The notes under the pieces are model-generated. The model did no database searches. It saw only the letters and a program-made list of their open reading frames with translations, and had not been told where the DNA came from. A stretch of DNA of 64,000 nucleotides, taken from NCBI RefSeq assembly GCF_000519265.1, contig NZ_KI912608.1:2265313-2329312 (forward strand). Reading direction: 5' to 3'. This document shows, piece after piece, positions 45,408-53,815 of the stretch. This DNA comes from Desulfonatronum lacustre DSM 10312. GTDB lineage: Bacteria; Desulfobacterota; Desulfovibrionia; Desulfovibrionales; Desulfonatronaceae. Every line of letters starts with the position of its first letter. The first letter of the stretch is position 1. The translations under genes were made by a program, and so were the position numbers.

Positions 45408-45532
45408 ATTCCATGGTCGTTGTGAAAAGCCGGTTCACAACAGCGGAGAAAAATCGTACCGTACAAACCAAGCGACCGCGAGTTTTCGTGTCCCGCCCCA
45501 CGCCCCCCTCTACCATCAAACCCGGAAGCGCC

Positions 45533-48118
45533 ATGAACACTCCCCAGTCCAACGTCCATGCCCGGCACCCTAGTCAGCCCGAAACCCGCCGCAAATCCGA
45601 ATACGCCGTTCAGGGCATGACCTGCGCGGCCTGTGTGCGTCGCGTGGAAAATGCCGCTTCCGGGGTGGCAGGGGTCCGTTCCGTCTCCGTGAACCTGGCC
45701 ACCGAAACCATGTCCGTGGAGTGGGACCCGAACGCTTCACGTTCCGAGGACCGTGAGGACCGCCTGCTTCAGGCCGTCCGGGATGCGGGATACGACCTGC
45801 GCGCTGACGCCGAGACCGACGCGTCCGCCGACCTTTCGGGCGGTCAGGTGGAGCTGGGTATTCGGGGCATGACCTGCGCGGCCTGCGTGCGTCGCGTGGA
45901 GCAGGCCATTGCCGGATTGGAAGGCGTGGATTCGGCCGAGGTCAATCTCGCATCTGAAACGGCTCAGGTACGCTTCCAACCCGAAAAGGTCAATCTTCCG
46001 GCCATTCTGGAGGCCGTCCGTGACGCGGGGTACGAGGCCTTTACCCAAGACTCCGGGCAGGGAGGGCCGCGGGAATCGCTGATGGACGCGCAGCGCCGGG
46101 AAATGCTCAAGCGGCTGGCAACCCTGCGTTCCAAGCTGATCCTGGCCATGGCCTTCGCCGTCCCGATCTTCATCATTTCCATGGGTGAAATGGTCGGCCT
46201 GCCCATGCCGGGGTTGCTCAGCCCGCACCATTCTCCGCTGACCTTCGCCCTGGCCCAGTTTCTGCTCACCCTGCCCGTGGTCTGGGCCGGTCGGGAATTT
46301 TACCTGCGCGGCTTTCCCAACCTCTGGAAGCGGGCCCCGAACATGGATTCCCTGATCGCCGTGGGCACCGGCGCGGCGGTGGTCTACAGCACCTGGAACC
46401 TTCTGGAGATCGCCCTGGGACACGAACCCATGGCCAGGGCCATGGACCTGTACTTCGAATCCGCGGCCGTGATCATCGCCCTGGTCACGCTGGGCAAGTA
46501 CCTGGAAAACCGCTCCAAGGTGCGCACCTCGGATGCCATCCGGCAACTCATGGCCCTCACGCCGAGCACAGCCACCCGAGTTCGTGACGGCCGGCGGGAA
46601 AGCATTCCCGTGGAACGGATCCAGCCCCAGGACCTGCTCCTGGTCAAACCCGGGGAGCGTATTCCCGTGGACGGCAAGCTCACCGAGGGCCAGACCAGCG
46701 TGGACGAGTCCATGCTCACCGGGGAAAGCTTGCCCGTGTCCAAAAAGGAGGGCGATCCGCTGATCGGCGGCACCCTGAACGCCCACGGCTCCATCTACAT
46801 GGTCGCCGAGCGGGTCGGCCGGGACACGGTCCTGGCCAGGATCATCCGATTGGTCCAGGAAGCCCAAGGCTCCAAGGCCCCCATCGCCAGCATGGTGGAC
46901 CGCCTCAGCCTGTACTTCGTGCCCATCGTGATCTGCGTGGCCGTGCTCTCCGGCCTGGGCTGGTATTTTTTGGCCGGGGAAGCCTTCACCTTCGCCCTGC
47001 GAATCTTCATCGCGGTGCTGGTCATCGCCTGTCCCTGCGCCATGGGGCTGGCCACGCCCACGGCGATCATGGTCGGTACCGGACGCGGAGCCCAGCTCGG
47101 CGTGCTGATCAAGGGCGGGGAAGCTCTGGAAATGGCCCGCGGCGTAAAGACCGTGGTCCTGGACAAGACCGGCACTCTGACCGAAGGCCGCCCGGCAGTG
47201 ACCGACATCCTCATCCTGTCCGGCCAGGCCCTGTCTGAAAACGAGCTGCTGCGTCTGGCCGCCGGAGCTGAAGCCCGCTCCGAACACCCCCTGGCCGCGG
47301 CTATTGTCCAGTCGGCCCGTGAACGCGGCCTGGAAGAGCCTCGGGCCGATGACTTCGCCTATATTCCCGGACAGGGTATCCGGGCCCGGGTGGAAGGCCG
47401 TGTTGTGCTCCTGGGCAACAGTCGGCTCCTGGAGACCGACCAGGTTCAAGGTTGGGACTCCGCACAACTTCGGGAGATGCGCGACAAGCTGTCCGGTCAG
47501 GGCAAGACGCCCCTGCTCATGGCCGTGGACGGTGTCGCGGCCGGAATTCTGGCCGTGGCCGACCGGATCAAGCCCGAGGCCGGGGAAGTGGTCGCCAAGC
47601 TGAAGGGCATGGGCCTGCGGGTGGTCATGCTCACCGGCGACAACCTACGCACAGCCCAGGCCGTGGCGGCCCAGGCCGGAATCGACGACGTCCGGGCCGA
47701 GGTCCTGCCGGAGAACAAGGCTGAAACCGTGGCTGAACTCCAAGCACAGGGGATCAAGGTGGCCATGGTCGGAGACGGGATCAACGACGCTCCGGCCCTG
47801 GCCAAGGCCGATCTGGGCGTCGCCATGGGCACGGGCATCGACGTGGCCATGGAATCCGGGGACATGGTCCTGATGAGCGGCAATCTGCACGGCCTGACCA
47901 CCGCCCTGACCCTCAGCCGGGCCGTTGTTCGGAACATCAAGCAGAACCTGTTCTGGGCCTTCGCCTACAACGTCATGGGCATCCCCATCGCCGCCGGCCT
48001 GCTCTACGCCTTCGGCGGCCCGACCCTCAGCCCGATGATCGCCGGAGCGGCCATGGCCATGAGTTCGGTTTCCGTGGTCACCAACGCCCTGCGTCTGCGT
48101 CTTTTTCAGCCGTCCTGA
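45533..48118 (+). CDS. copA: Copper-exporting P1B-type ATPase
   Basis: An 861-residue copper pump. Two N-terminal metal-binding domains each have the MTCAAC motif (Cys31/34 and Cys115/118). Membrane helices start near 200. TGES lies at 396-399, the transmembrane copper site C500-P-C502 is followed by the phosphorylated Asp544 in DKTGT, the EHPLAAA motif near 585, and GDGIND at 747-752. The frame is open for over 500 bases upstream, but that part is antisense to ald; ATG 45533 fits the first domain. It extrudes Cu+ from the cytoplasm. Confidence 0.97.
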   Translation: MNTPQSNVHARHPSQPETRRKSEYAVQGMTCAACVRRVENAASGVAGVRSVSVNLATETMSVEWDPNASRSEDREDRLLQAVRDAGYDLRADAETDASADLSGGQVELGIRGMTCAACVRRVEQAIAGLEGVDSAEVNLASETAQVRFQPEKVNLPAILEAVRDAGYEAFTQDSGQGGPRESLMDAQRREMLKRLATLRSKLILAMAFAVPIFIISMGEMVGLPMPGLLSPHHSPLTFALAQFLLTLPVVWAGREFYLRGFPNLWKRAPNMDSLIAVGTGAAVVYSTWNLLEIALGHEPMARAMDLYFESAAVIIALVTLGKYLENRSKVRTSDAIRQLMALTPSTATRVRDGRRESIPVERIQPQDLLLVKPGERIPVDGKLTEGQTSVDESMLTGESLPVSKKEGDPLIGGTLNAHGSIYMVAERVGRDTVLARIIRLVQEAQGSKAPIASMVDRLSLYFVPIVICVAVLSGLGWYFLAGEAFTFALRIFIAVLVIACPCAMGLATPTAIMVGTGRGAQLGVLIKGGEALEMARGVKTVVLDKTGTLTEGRPAVTDILILSGQALSENELLRLAAGAEARSEHPLAAAIVQSARERGLEEPRADDFAYIPGQGIRARVEGRVVLLGNSRLLETDQVQGWDSAQLREMRDKLSGQGKTPLLMAVDGVAAGILAVADRIKPEAGEVVAKLKGMGLRVVMLTGDNLRTAQAVAAQAGIDDVRAEVLPENKAETVAELQAQGIKVAMVGDGINDAPALAKADLGVAMGTGIDVAMESGDMVLMSGNLHGLTTALTLSRAVVRNIKQNLFWAFAYNVMGIPIAAGLLYAFGGPTLSPMIAGAAMAMSSVSVVTNALRLRLFQPS

Positions 48119-48140
48119 TCCCTGCCGGGACCCTTGGAAT

Positions 48141-48169
48141 TTGACAAAACGTGTTCACGTATTTAATTA
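48141..48169 (+). promoter_or_regulatory. Sigma-70-type promoter of the HesB-like selenoprotein gene
   Basis: TTGACA (48141-48146), a 17-base spacer and TAATTA (48164-48169), about 38 bases before the start codon. Confidence 0.7.
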
Positions 48170-48206
48170 TGGTGGACTTGACGAACTATTTCACTTGGAG
48201 GTTACA

Positions 48207-48515
48207 ATGTTTGAATTGACACCGTCCGCGAAGCAGCAGCTGGACAGCTATTTTCAGGGCAAGGACAGCTCGCCCATCCGCGTGTACATGGCCCCCGGCT
48301 GAGGCGGTCCGAAACTTGCTCTTGCTCTGGATGAGCAGAGGGATTCCGACAGTGTGCACGCGATCGAAGGCTACACTTTTGTCGTCGATCAAGATTTGAT
48401 CAAGAATGCCGGCGGCATCAAGGTCGACATGACCCCTTACGGGTTCGCCGTCAGCTCGACCGTGAGCATGGGCGGCGGAGGCGGAGGCTGCTCAGGTAGT
48501 TGTTCTTCCTGCTAG
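48207..48515 (+). CDS. HesB/IscA-like selenoprotein with in-frame UGA
   Basis: Reading from ATG 48207, preceded by TTGGAGG, the frame meets TGA at 48300-48302 and goes on to TAG at 48513-48515. With TGA read as selenocysteine the product has 102 residues: residues 22-31 are SPIRVYMAPG, residue 32 is Sec, then GGPKLALALDE. In HesB/IscA proteins this place holds the conserved cysteine of the GCGGP-like motif, and HesB-like selenoproteins are known in sulfate- and metal-reducing deltaproteobacteria. The tail is GGGGGGCSGSCSSC, a Gly/Cys-rich end. A possible SECIS hairpin follows the TGA. Conservation of the sequence beyond the TGA rules strongly against a nonsense mutation. Role in iron-sulfur or redox chemistry is inferred. 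Confidence 0.88.
48303..48340 (+). promoter_or_regulatory. Candidate bacterial SECIS hairpin
   Basis: TGCTC (48323-48327) pairs with GAGCA (48333-48337) around a five-base TGGAT loop, with weaker pairing below. The stem begins 20 bases after the UGA, within the usual distance for SelB recognition. Confidence 0.5.
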
Positions 48516-48556
48516 CAGTGCCTTCGGGCCGCGAGGCCCTGGCAACGACTCACGAC

Positions 48557-48595
48557 AACGCGGGTGGAGCCTTTCGGCTCCACCCGCGTTCACTT
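48557..48595 (+). terminator. Terminator of the selenoprotein gene
   Basis: AACGCGGGTGGAGCC (48557-48571) and its exact complement (48576-48590) form a 15-base stem with loop TTTC, followed by CACTTTT. Confidence 0.85.
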
Positions 48596-48622
48596 TTCCC
48601 CCCAAGGTGTGTTGGCGTCTTC

Positions 48623-48788
48623 ATCGAAATCGAAATCGAAATCGCGATCGAAATCGAAACCTCATCCATGAAGATGACGTCATCACAGGGTGATGAACAG
48701 TATTTTCCGATTTCGATTTCGATTCCGATTTCGATTTCGATTCCGATTTCGATTTCGATTCCGATTTCGATTTCGATCGCGATTTGGA
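48623..48788. repeat. Six-base-periodic element with 18-bp tandem units (copy A6)
   Basis: The left arm (48623-48659) is GAAATC-type hexamers; the right arm (48705-48788) is its inverse and contains four near-exact tandem units of 18 bases, CGATTTCGATTTCGATTC, at 48708-48779. The centre CAGTATTTTCCGATTTCG resembles the centre of copy A4. The right arm is over twice as long as the left, as if tandem units expanded. Confidence 0.85.
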
Positions 48789-48834
48789 TTTTGATAAGAA
48801 CGAATCCCCCCCCCTGTTGATCTTCCGCCCTTCC

Positions 48835-48863
48835 TTGACAGCGGCGTATCCAGTCCATAGGTT
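48835..48863 (+). promoter_or_regulatory. Sigma-70-type promoter of the 119-residue protein gene
   Basis: TTGACA (48835-48840), a 17-base spacer and TAGGTT (48858-48863), 45 bases before the start. Confidence 0.6.
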
Positions 48864-48907
48864 ATTTTGTTTTTTACATCTTTATTTCACGGAAAGGAGA
48901 GCAATTC

Positions 48908-49267
48908 ATGGCTTACGATATCCGATTGGTGAAGCTGATCACCGGCGACCTGGCCCTTGGCAAGTGGGAGGAAAGCGAACACAAAATCAAGGACATCGCC
49001 GTCATCCAGACCATGCCCACCCAGAGCGGCGGCGTCCAGATGATGCTCCTGCCCTTCGGCTACCCCTTTGAGAACGAGATCACCGGCGAAATTTCCATGG
49101 ACCACATCATTTACGTCTACAAGACCTTCCCGGACGAGCTGAAAACCAAATACATGGAAGCCAGCAGCAACCTGACCCTGTCCTCTCCCGGCGACCTGCA
49201 ACGCCTGAAGAACATGGGCGGTCCCGGTGGAGCTCCCGGCGGGAAAGGCATTTCCCTGATCAAATAG
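48908..49267 (+). CDS. Conserved-looking 119-residue protein, possible Sm-like fold
   Basis: Preceded by AAGGAGAG, so well translated. The first 55 residues (IRLVKLITGDLALGKWEESE, IKDIAVIQTMPTQSG, VQMMLLPFGYPF) read as a five-stranded small beta-barrel of Sm or Hfq type, but I cannot confirm this. A helix-forming segment (FPDELKTKYMEAS) and a Gly/Pro-rich tail (GGPGGAPGGKG) follow. Own promoter and strong terminator mark it as a single-gene unit. Function unknown; RNA binding is only a guess. Confidence 0.8.
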   Translation: MAYDIRLVKLITGDLALGKWEESEHKIKDIAVIQTMPTQSGGVQMMLLPFGYPFENEITGEISMDHIIYVYKTFPDELKTKYMEASSNLTLSSPGDLQRLKNMGGPGGAPGGKGISLIK

Positions 49268-49298
49268 CGTCCCTTCCGGCTTCGGACCCCTTCTTCGA

Positions 49299-49340
49299 CA
49301 AAGGGCGGCGGTGCTCCATATCCCGCCGCCCTTTGTTCGT
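49299..49340 (+). terminator. Terminator of the 119-residue protein gene
   Basis: CAAAGGGCGGCGG (49299-49311) pairs perfectly with its complement at 49323-49335; the T-run is short. Confidence 0.75.
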
Positions 49341-49356
49341 TCATGAGACCCACCCC

Positions 49357-52011
49357 ATGCGAGACCTGCTCCCCCTGCTTCCCCGCCCCAGCCAGTACCT
49401 GGGCACCGAGCCCAATGCCGTGCACAAGGACCCTTCCCGCGTGCGGGTGCGCGCGGCCCTGGCCTTTCCGGACCTGTACGAGGTGGGCATGTCCTACCTG
49501 GGCGGGCGCATCCTTTACCATGCGGTGAACGCTCATCCGGAGTTCTGGGCCGAACGGGCCTTTGCCCCGCCTCTGGAAGCGGCCCATATCCTGCGGGACT
49601 CGGGAACGCCTTTGAGCACCCTGGAATCCGGCACCCCCCTGCGGGACATGGACGTCCTCGCCTTCAGCCTGACCCACGAGTTGTGCTATACCAACGTTCT
49701 GTACATGCTGGACCTGGCAGGCATCCCGTTTCGCTCCCAGGACCGGGACGAGAGTCATCCCCTGATCCTCGGCGGCGGCGGAGTTGTTTTCAACGCCGAA
49801 CCCATGGCTCCGTTTTTCGACCTGTTCCTGGCCGGGGACGGGGAAGAGGCCCTGCCGGAAATCCTGGCTCTGATCGACCGTTGCAAGACCCAAGGCCTCT
49901 CCAAGGCCGAATTTCTTCAGGCGGCCCGGGACGTCACCGGCTGCTACGTGCCGTCGTTTTTCGCTCCCGGACCTGAAGACGTCGCAAGCACTCCCGCTGC
50001 GCTCCGGCCCCTTTACGCCGACTACGCCCAGGTGGAGAAACGCATCCTGCCGGACCTGAGCGCCGCGGACTTTCCCACGAACCAGGTTGTTCCCTTCGGG
50101 CCGGTGGTCCATGACCGTCTGAGCATCGAGATCGCCCGGGGCTGCACCCGGGGCTGTCGATTCTGCCAAGCCGGGATGATTTATCGTCCGGTCCGGGAAC
50201 GCCGCCTGGACGAGTTGGACCGGATCATCCAGCAGGCCCTTGGACGGACCGGGTTCGACGAGCTCTCCTTTCTCTCCCTGAGCACCGGGGACTTTTCCTG
50301 CCTGGACGCCCTGTTTCAGCGCAGCCATGCCCGGTGCCGGGATCGGCAGGTCTCGGTCTCCCTGCCCTCGCTCCGGGTGGGCTCGGTCAGCGGCCAGGTC
50401 ATGGACATGATCGCCGGGATCCGCCGCACCGGCATCACCCTGGCCCCGGAAGCCGGGAGTCAGCGCCTGCGGGACGTGATCAACAAAAACATCACCGAAC
50501 AGGCCCTGCTGGACCATACCCGCGAACTCTTCGCCCGGGGCTGGTCCGCGGTGAAGCTCTACTTCATGATCGGCCTGCCCACGGAAACGGACGAGGATTT
50601 ACAGGCCATCGTGAACCTCTGCCTGAAAGTGGCGGCCACGGCCGGGGAGCGGGCCAAGCGCTTGCAAATCACGGCCTCCATCTCTCCCTTCGTGCCCAAG
50701 CCCCAGACCCCGTTCCAGTGGGAGGAGCAGCTCTCCTTCGAGGAAACCCGGCGGCGTCTGAATCGGCTCAGGGACCTCTTTCGTCCGCACAAGCGGCTGG
50801 TGATGCGCTGGCATATGCCGGAAATGAGTTACCTGGAGGGCGTCTTTTCCCGCGGGGACCGAGCTCTGGCAAACGTGGTGGAACGGGCTTTCGCCAAGGG
50901 TGCGCTCTTTTCCAGTTGGGCCGATTCCCTGAGCCTGGAGTCCTGGCTGGAGGCCATGCGGGAATGCGGCCTGGACCCGGACTGGTATCTGCGGGCCAGA
51001 GACCCGGAGCAGCCGCTGCCCTGGGACCACGTTTCCAGCGGTATCCGCCGCTCCTTTCTGCTGCGGGAGCGCCGCCTGGCCCTGGAGGGCCGAACCACGC
51101 CGGACTGCCGCAACGGCAAATGCCTGGGCTGCGGCGTCTGCACTACGACCAAGGTCAAGACCGCGCTGCGCCGCCAGACCGGCCTGGACATTCGGCCTCG
51201 GGTGAATCAGGACGAGCACGCCGAAAGCTTGGCCCCGTGGCTGGGGAATGGAAAGGATGGGGGAGATGGGACGGATGCGGAGGACGGCCGGAGCCGGTTG
51301 GTTCCGGCCCGGCAGCCCGAGGAGGACGTGGGCCGGACACCAGAGCAAGTCCCTGAAGACCTGGGGGCCAAAGCCAACGCCCTGCGCATCGCCTACCGCA
51401 AGCTCGGCCCGGCGGTGTATTTCAGTCAACTGGAACTGACCCGGCTTTTCGAGCGCTGCATGCGCCGGGCCGGGGTGGCCATGAGCTTCTCTCAGGGCTT
51501 CCATCCCATGCCCCGGATGTCCTTTGGCCGGGCTCTGCCCGTGGGCGTGGGCAGTGTTCGCGAGGAAATGGTCGTGGTGCTGCGCGCACCCATGACCGCC
51601 GCCGAACTGTGCGCCCGGCTGGCTCCGGAAGTGCCCAAGGGGCTGGAGATTCGCGGCGTGGAGGACGCTCCGCTCAAAGGCCGGGCCGACCAGCCGGCTT
51701 TTGAGGAATACCTGCTCCACCTCCTGGACCGCGAATCATCCTCAAGGGCTGAAGCAACGGCCATATGGCGGTCGTTCCTCTCCGCTGACCAGTTCCCCTT
51801 TGCCAAGAAGACCAAGCGCGGCTCACGAGAAATCAACCTCCGAGCCCTGTTCCGGTCCATTCGCTTCCTGGGCGAAAACCGTCTCCGGCTGCTCTTCGAC
51901 TTCCGGGAAGACTACCTCAACCCCTGGGCCGCCATCACCGCCGTGACCCCGGAACTCTCCTTCCAGACCGCCCGACTGACCAAGATCCAGGGGTTGACCG
52001 TCGAGCCTTGA
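49357..52011 (+). CDS. Radical SAM protein fused to a DUF2344 domain
   Basis: An 884-residue protein from ATG 49357 (an in-frame TTG at 49333 is less likely). A B12-binding-like N-terminal region (VGMSYLGGRILYHAVN, LILGGGGVVFNAEPM) precedes the radical SAM core with the iron-sulfur motif in EIARGCTRGCRFCQAGM, near residues 257-273. A cysteine-rich piece PDCRNGKCLGCGVC lies near 590-603. After a charged linker the last 220 residues (ALRIAYRKLGPAVYFSQLEL) are the DUF2344 domain often encoded as a separate gene next to the radical SAM partner. The natural substrate is unknown; a tRNA or small-molecule modification is the usual suggestion. Confidence 0.92.
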   Translation: MRDLLPLLPRPSQYLGTEPNAVHKDPSRVRVRAALAFPDLYEVGMSYLGGRILYHAVNAHPEFWAERAFAPPLEAAHILRDSGTPLSTLESGTPLRDMDVLAFSLTHELCYTNVLYMLDLAGIPFRSQDRDESHPLILGGGGVVFNAEPMAPFFDLFLAGDGEEALPEILALIDRCKTQGLSKAEFLQAARDVTGCYVPSFFAPGPEDVASTPAALRPLYADYAQVEKRILPDLSAADFPTNQVVPFGPVVHDRLSIEIARGCTRGCRFCQAGMIYRPVRERRLDELDRIIQQALGRTGFDELSFLSLSTGDFSCLDALFQRSHARCRDRQVSVSLPSLRVGSVSGQVMDMIAGIRRTGITLAPEAGSQRLRDVINKNITEQALLDHTRELFARGWSAVKLYFMIGLPTETDEDLQAIVNLCLKVAATAGERAKRLQITASISPFVPKPQTPFQWEEQLSFEETRRRLNRLRDLFRPHKRLVMRWHMPEMSYLEGVFSRGDRALANVVERAFAKGALFSSWADSLSLESWLEAMRECGLDPDWYLRARDPEQPLPWDHVSSGIRRSFLLRERRLALEGRTTPDCRNGKCLGCGVCTTTKVKTALRRQTGLDIRPRVNQDEHAESLAPWLGNGKDGGDGTDAEDGRSRLVPARQPEEDVGRTPEQVPEDLGAKANALRIAYRKLGPAVYFSQLELTRLFERCMRRAGVAMSFSQGFHPMPRMSFGRALPVGVGSVREEMVVVLRAPMTAAELCARLAPEVPKGLEIRGVEDAPLKGRADQPAFEEYLLHLLDRESSSRAEATAIWRSFLSADQFPFAKKTKRGSREINLRALFRSIRFLGENRLRLLFDFREDYLNPWAAITAVTPELSFQTARLTKIQGLTVEP

Positions 52012-52020
52012 AAAATCCCT

Positions 52021-52209
52021 AATACCATTTCCAATTCAAAGCTTCTCTTTCGGTATCGGTATCGGTATCGGCATCGGGGTCGAATTAGGATTATTGGCGA
52101 ACAAACAGTATCTATCCCGATCCCGATCCCGATCCCGATACCGACGCCGATCCCGATAACTGCATTTTCTCAAGCGAATAACGCATTGCCGAAGTAGAAT
52201 TGGTATAAC
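52021..52209. repeat. Six-base-periodic element, GGTATC type (copy C)
   Basis: The left arm (52051-52082) is CGGTAT hexamers with CGGCAT and CGGGGT variants; the right arm (52112-52159) is CCGATC hexamers ending in CCGATAC. Short outer sequences ATACCA and TGGTAT are complementary. It lies between convergent genes. Confidence 0.75.
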
Positions 52210-52214
52210 TATAA

Positions 52215-53759
52215 CTATGCCTCCCTGATTTTGTCTTGCGAAAGCGTGAAGAAAAAGGTCGAGCCGAGACCAGGCGCGCTTTCAGCCCAGATCCGGCCGC
52301 CGTGCCGCTCCACGAATTCCTTGCAGAGCAACAGCCCGAGACCGCTGCCGCTCTCTCCTTCGGTTCCGCGGTTTCTCGTCTTTCTGGTCATGGAAAAAAT
52401 GCCTTCCATGGTTTCCCGGTCCATGCCCACACCGGAATCTTGAACAGCGACGGTGACGTCGGCATTCGCTTCCACCGCGCGGATGTTCACCGTTCCCCCA
52501 CGCTCCGTGAACTTGAGGGCATTGGAGAGCAGGTTGCGGATCACCGTGTTGAGCATGGCCTGGTCCGCGGAAACGACCAACTTCGAGGCCACCGTGTTGC
52601 TCAGGACGACCTCTTTTTGGATGGCCCACGGACGGAGAAGCCCTATGTTGGCGGCGATCACCTCGCGCAAAACGCACGGGACCGGCTCGAATGCCGTCAA
52701 CCCTCGCTGCATCCGTGACCAGTCCAACAAATTCTCCAGCAACGCGAAAAGATCGCCCACGGTCTTGCCCATGATCTTCGCGATATTCCGCAGCTCTTTC
52801 GGGGACAGACCGCCGTCGTCCCGGCCCATCATCTCGGCCAATCCCAGCAGGCCGGACAAGGGAGACCTGAGATCATGGGCGATGATGGAGAAAAATTTAT
52901 CCTTGTCCGCCAGAAGAGCCTTCAATTCCTCTCGGCTCTTTTCCAAGGCCTGCTCGACTCGACGCTGTTCGCTGACGTCCTGAAAGATGCAGTGCGTTCT
53001 CTGGAACCGGCCCTGGGCGTCTTTTTGGATCTTGCCGTTGAAAAAGACGAGAATGGTCGAGCCGTCCTTCTTGACCATCTCGAATTCAACCCCGAGGATT
53101 TCGCCGATAGCCTTGAATTTTGGAAAATTGGTTTTGAAGTGATCGACCCAGTCCGGATGCAGGACGTCTCCGAAGTTTTTCCCGATCAGCTCCTCGCGGG
53201 AATAGCCGAGGACATGCAGGAAGGATTGGTTGACGTCCAGGAAGTTGCCCTTCTCGTCCAAGGACTGGTAGGGCATGGGAGCGTTCTGGAACAACAGCCG
53301 GAAGCGTTCCTCGCTTTCCAGCCGCGCTTGTTCGGCCAGCTTGCGCTGGGAGATGTCCGTGGAGAAGCCTTGGTAGCGAACGGCGCCCGAATTTGGGTCC
53401 ACGATGATCCGGGCATTCAAGGAGACCCAGAACATGGAGCCGTCGCGGCGCAGCCGACGGCTTTCATAATTGAGCACCTCGCCGTTTTGTTCGAGAAGGC
53501 GCAGAAGCAGTTCACGGTCCGCCGGATCGACGTACACCTGGGTCGCGATATCCCGGATCAACGTCAGCATCTCTTCCGGACTCTCGTAGCCGTACATCCG
53601 GGCCATGGCCGGGTTGAGCGAAACGTACCGGCCCTCGGGCACGGAGGTGAAAATGCCGATAGGGGCGTGCATCAGGGTGTCATGGCACTCCTGAAGTCCG
53701 ATCCGACAAGCTCCACCTTCGGCCTGCATCGTCGTAACGAACGACTCCGTGACCTTCAC
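52215..53759 (-). CDS. PAS-domain sensor histidine kinase, soluble
   Basis: A 514-residue protein starting at GTG 53759, after AGGAGG at an ideal distance. Two PAS domains (about 25-145 and 150-270) each end with a PAC piece (VRYQGFSTDISQRK, RTHCIFQDVSEQRR). His295 in SIIAHDLRSPLSGLL is the phospho-acceptor; NLLSNALKFTERG, DSGVGMD and GSGLGLLLC are the ATPase boxes. No membrane helix, so it senses a cytoplasmic signal. It lies 56 bases downstream of the HTH-PAS gene and probably forms a unit with it. Confidence 0.93.
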   Translation of the reverse strand: MKVTESFVTTMQAEGGACRIGLQECHDTLMHAPIGIFTSVPEGRYVSLNPAMARMYGYESPEEMLTLIRDIATQVYVDPADRELLLRLLEQNGEVLNYESRRLRRDGSMFWVSLNARIIVDPNSGAVRYQGFSTDISQRKLAEQARLESEERFRLLFQNAPMPYQSLDEKGNFLDVNQSFLHVLGYSREELIGKNFGDVLHPDWVDHFKTNFPKFKAIGEILGVEFEMVKKDGSTILVFFNGKIQKDAQGRFQRTHCIFQDVSEQRRVEQALEKSREELKALLADKDKFFSIIAHDLRSPLSGLLGLAEMMGRDDGGLSPKELRNIAKIMGKTVGDLFALLENLLDWSRMQRGLTAFEPVPCVLREVIAANIGLLRPWAIQKEVVLSNTVASKLVVSADQAMLNTVIRNLLSNALKFTERGGTVNIRAVEANADVTVAVQDSGVGMDRETMEGIFSMTRKTRNRGTEGESGSGLGLLLCKEFVERHGGRIWAESAPGLGSTFFFTLSQDKIREA

Positions 53760-53815
53760 TCTTCCTCCTCCGACGAACCCCCCGACTCCATGAAACGCCG
53801 TGCCGATTCGGCTTC

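Noticed and set aside
44990-45532. In-frame extension of copA to 1042 residues
   Set aside because: The extra part is antisense to ald and then runs through a periodic repeat; the metal-binding domain starts right after ATG 45533.
48300-48302. TGA as a nonsense mutation making the HesB-like gene a pseudogene
   Set aside because: Downstream sequence stays protein-like, TGA replaces exactly the conserved cysteine, and HesB-like selenoproteins are known in related bacteria.
48708-48779. CRISPR array
   Set aside because: The repeats are directly adjacent without unique spacers and no cas genes are present.
48500-48820. Open frame coding for repeating Ile-Glu and Ser-Ile dipeptides
   Set aside because: The dipeptide repeats come only from six-base-periodic DNA and cross a terminator; the same happens at 22800, 42350 and 57560.
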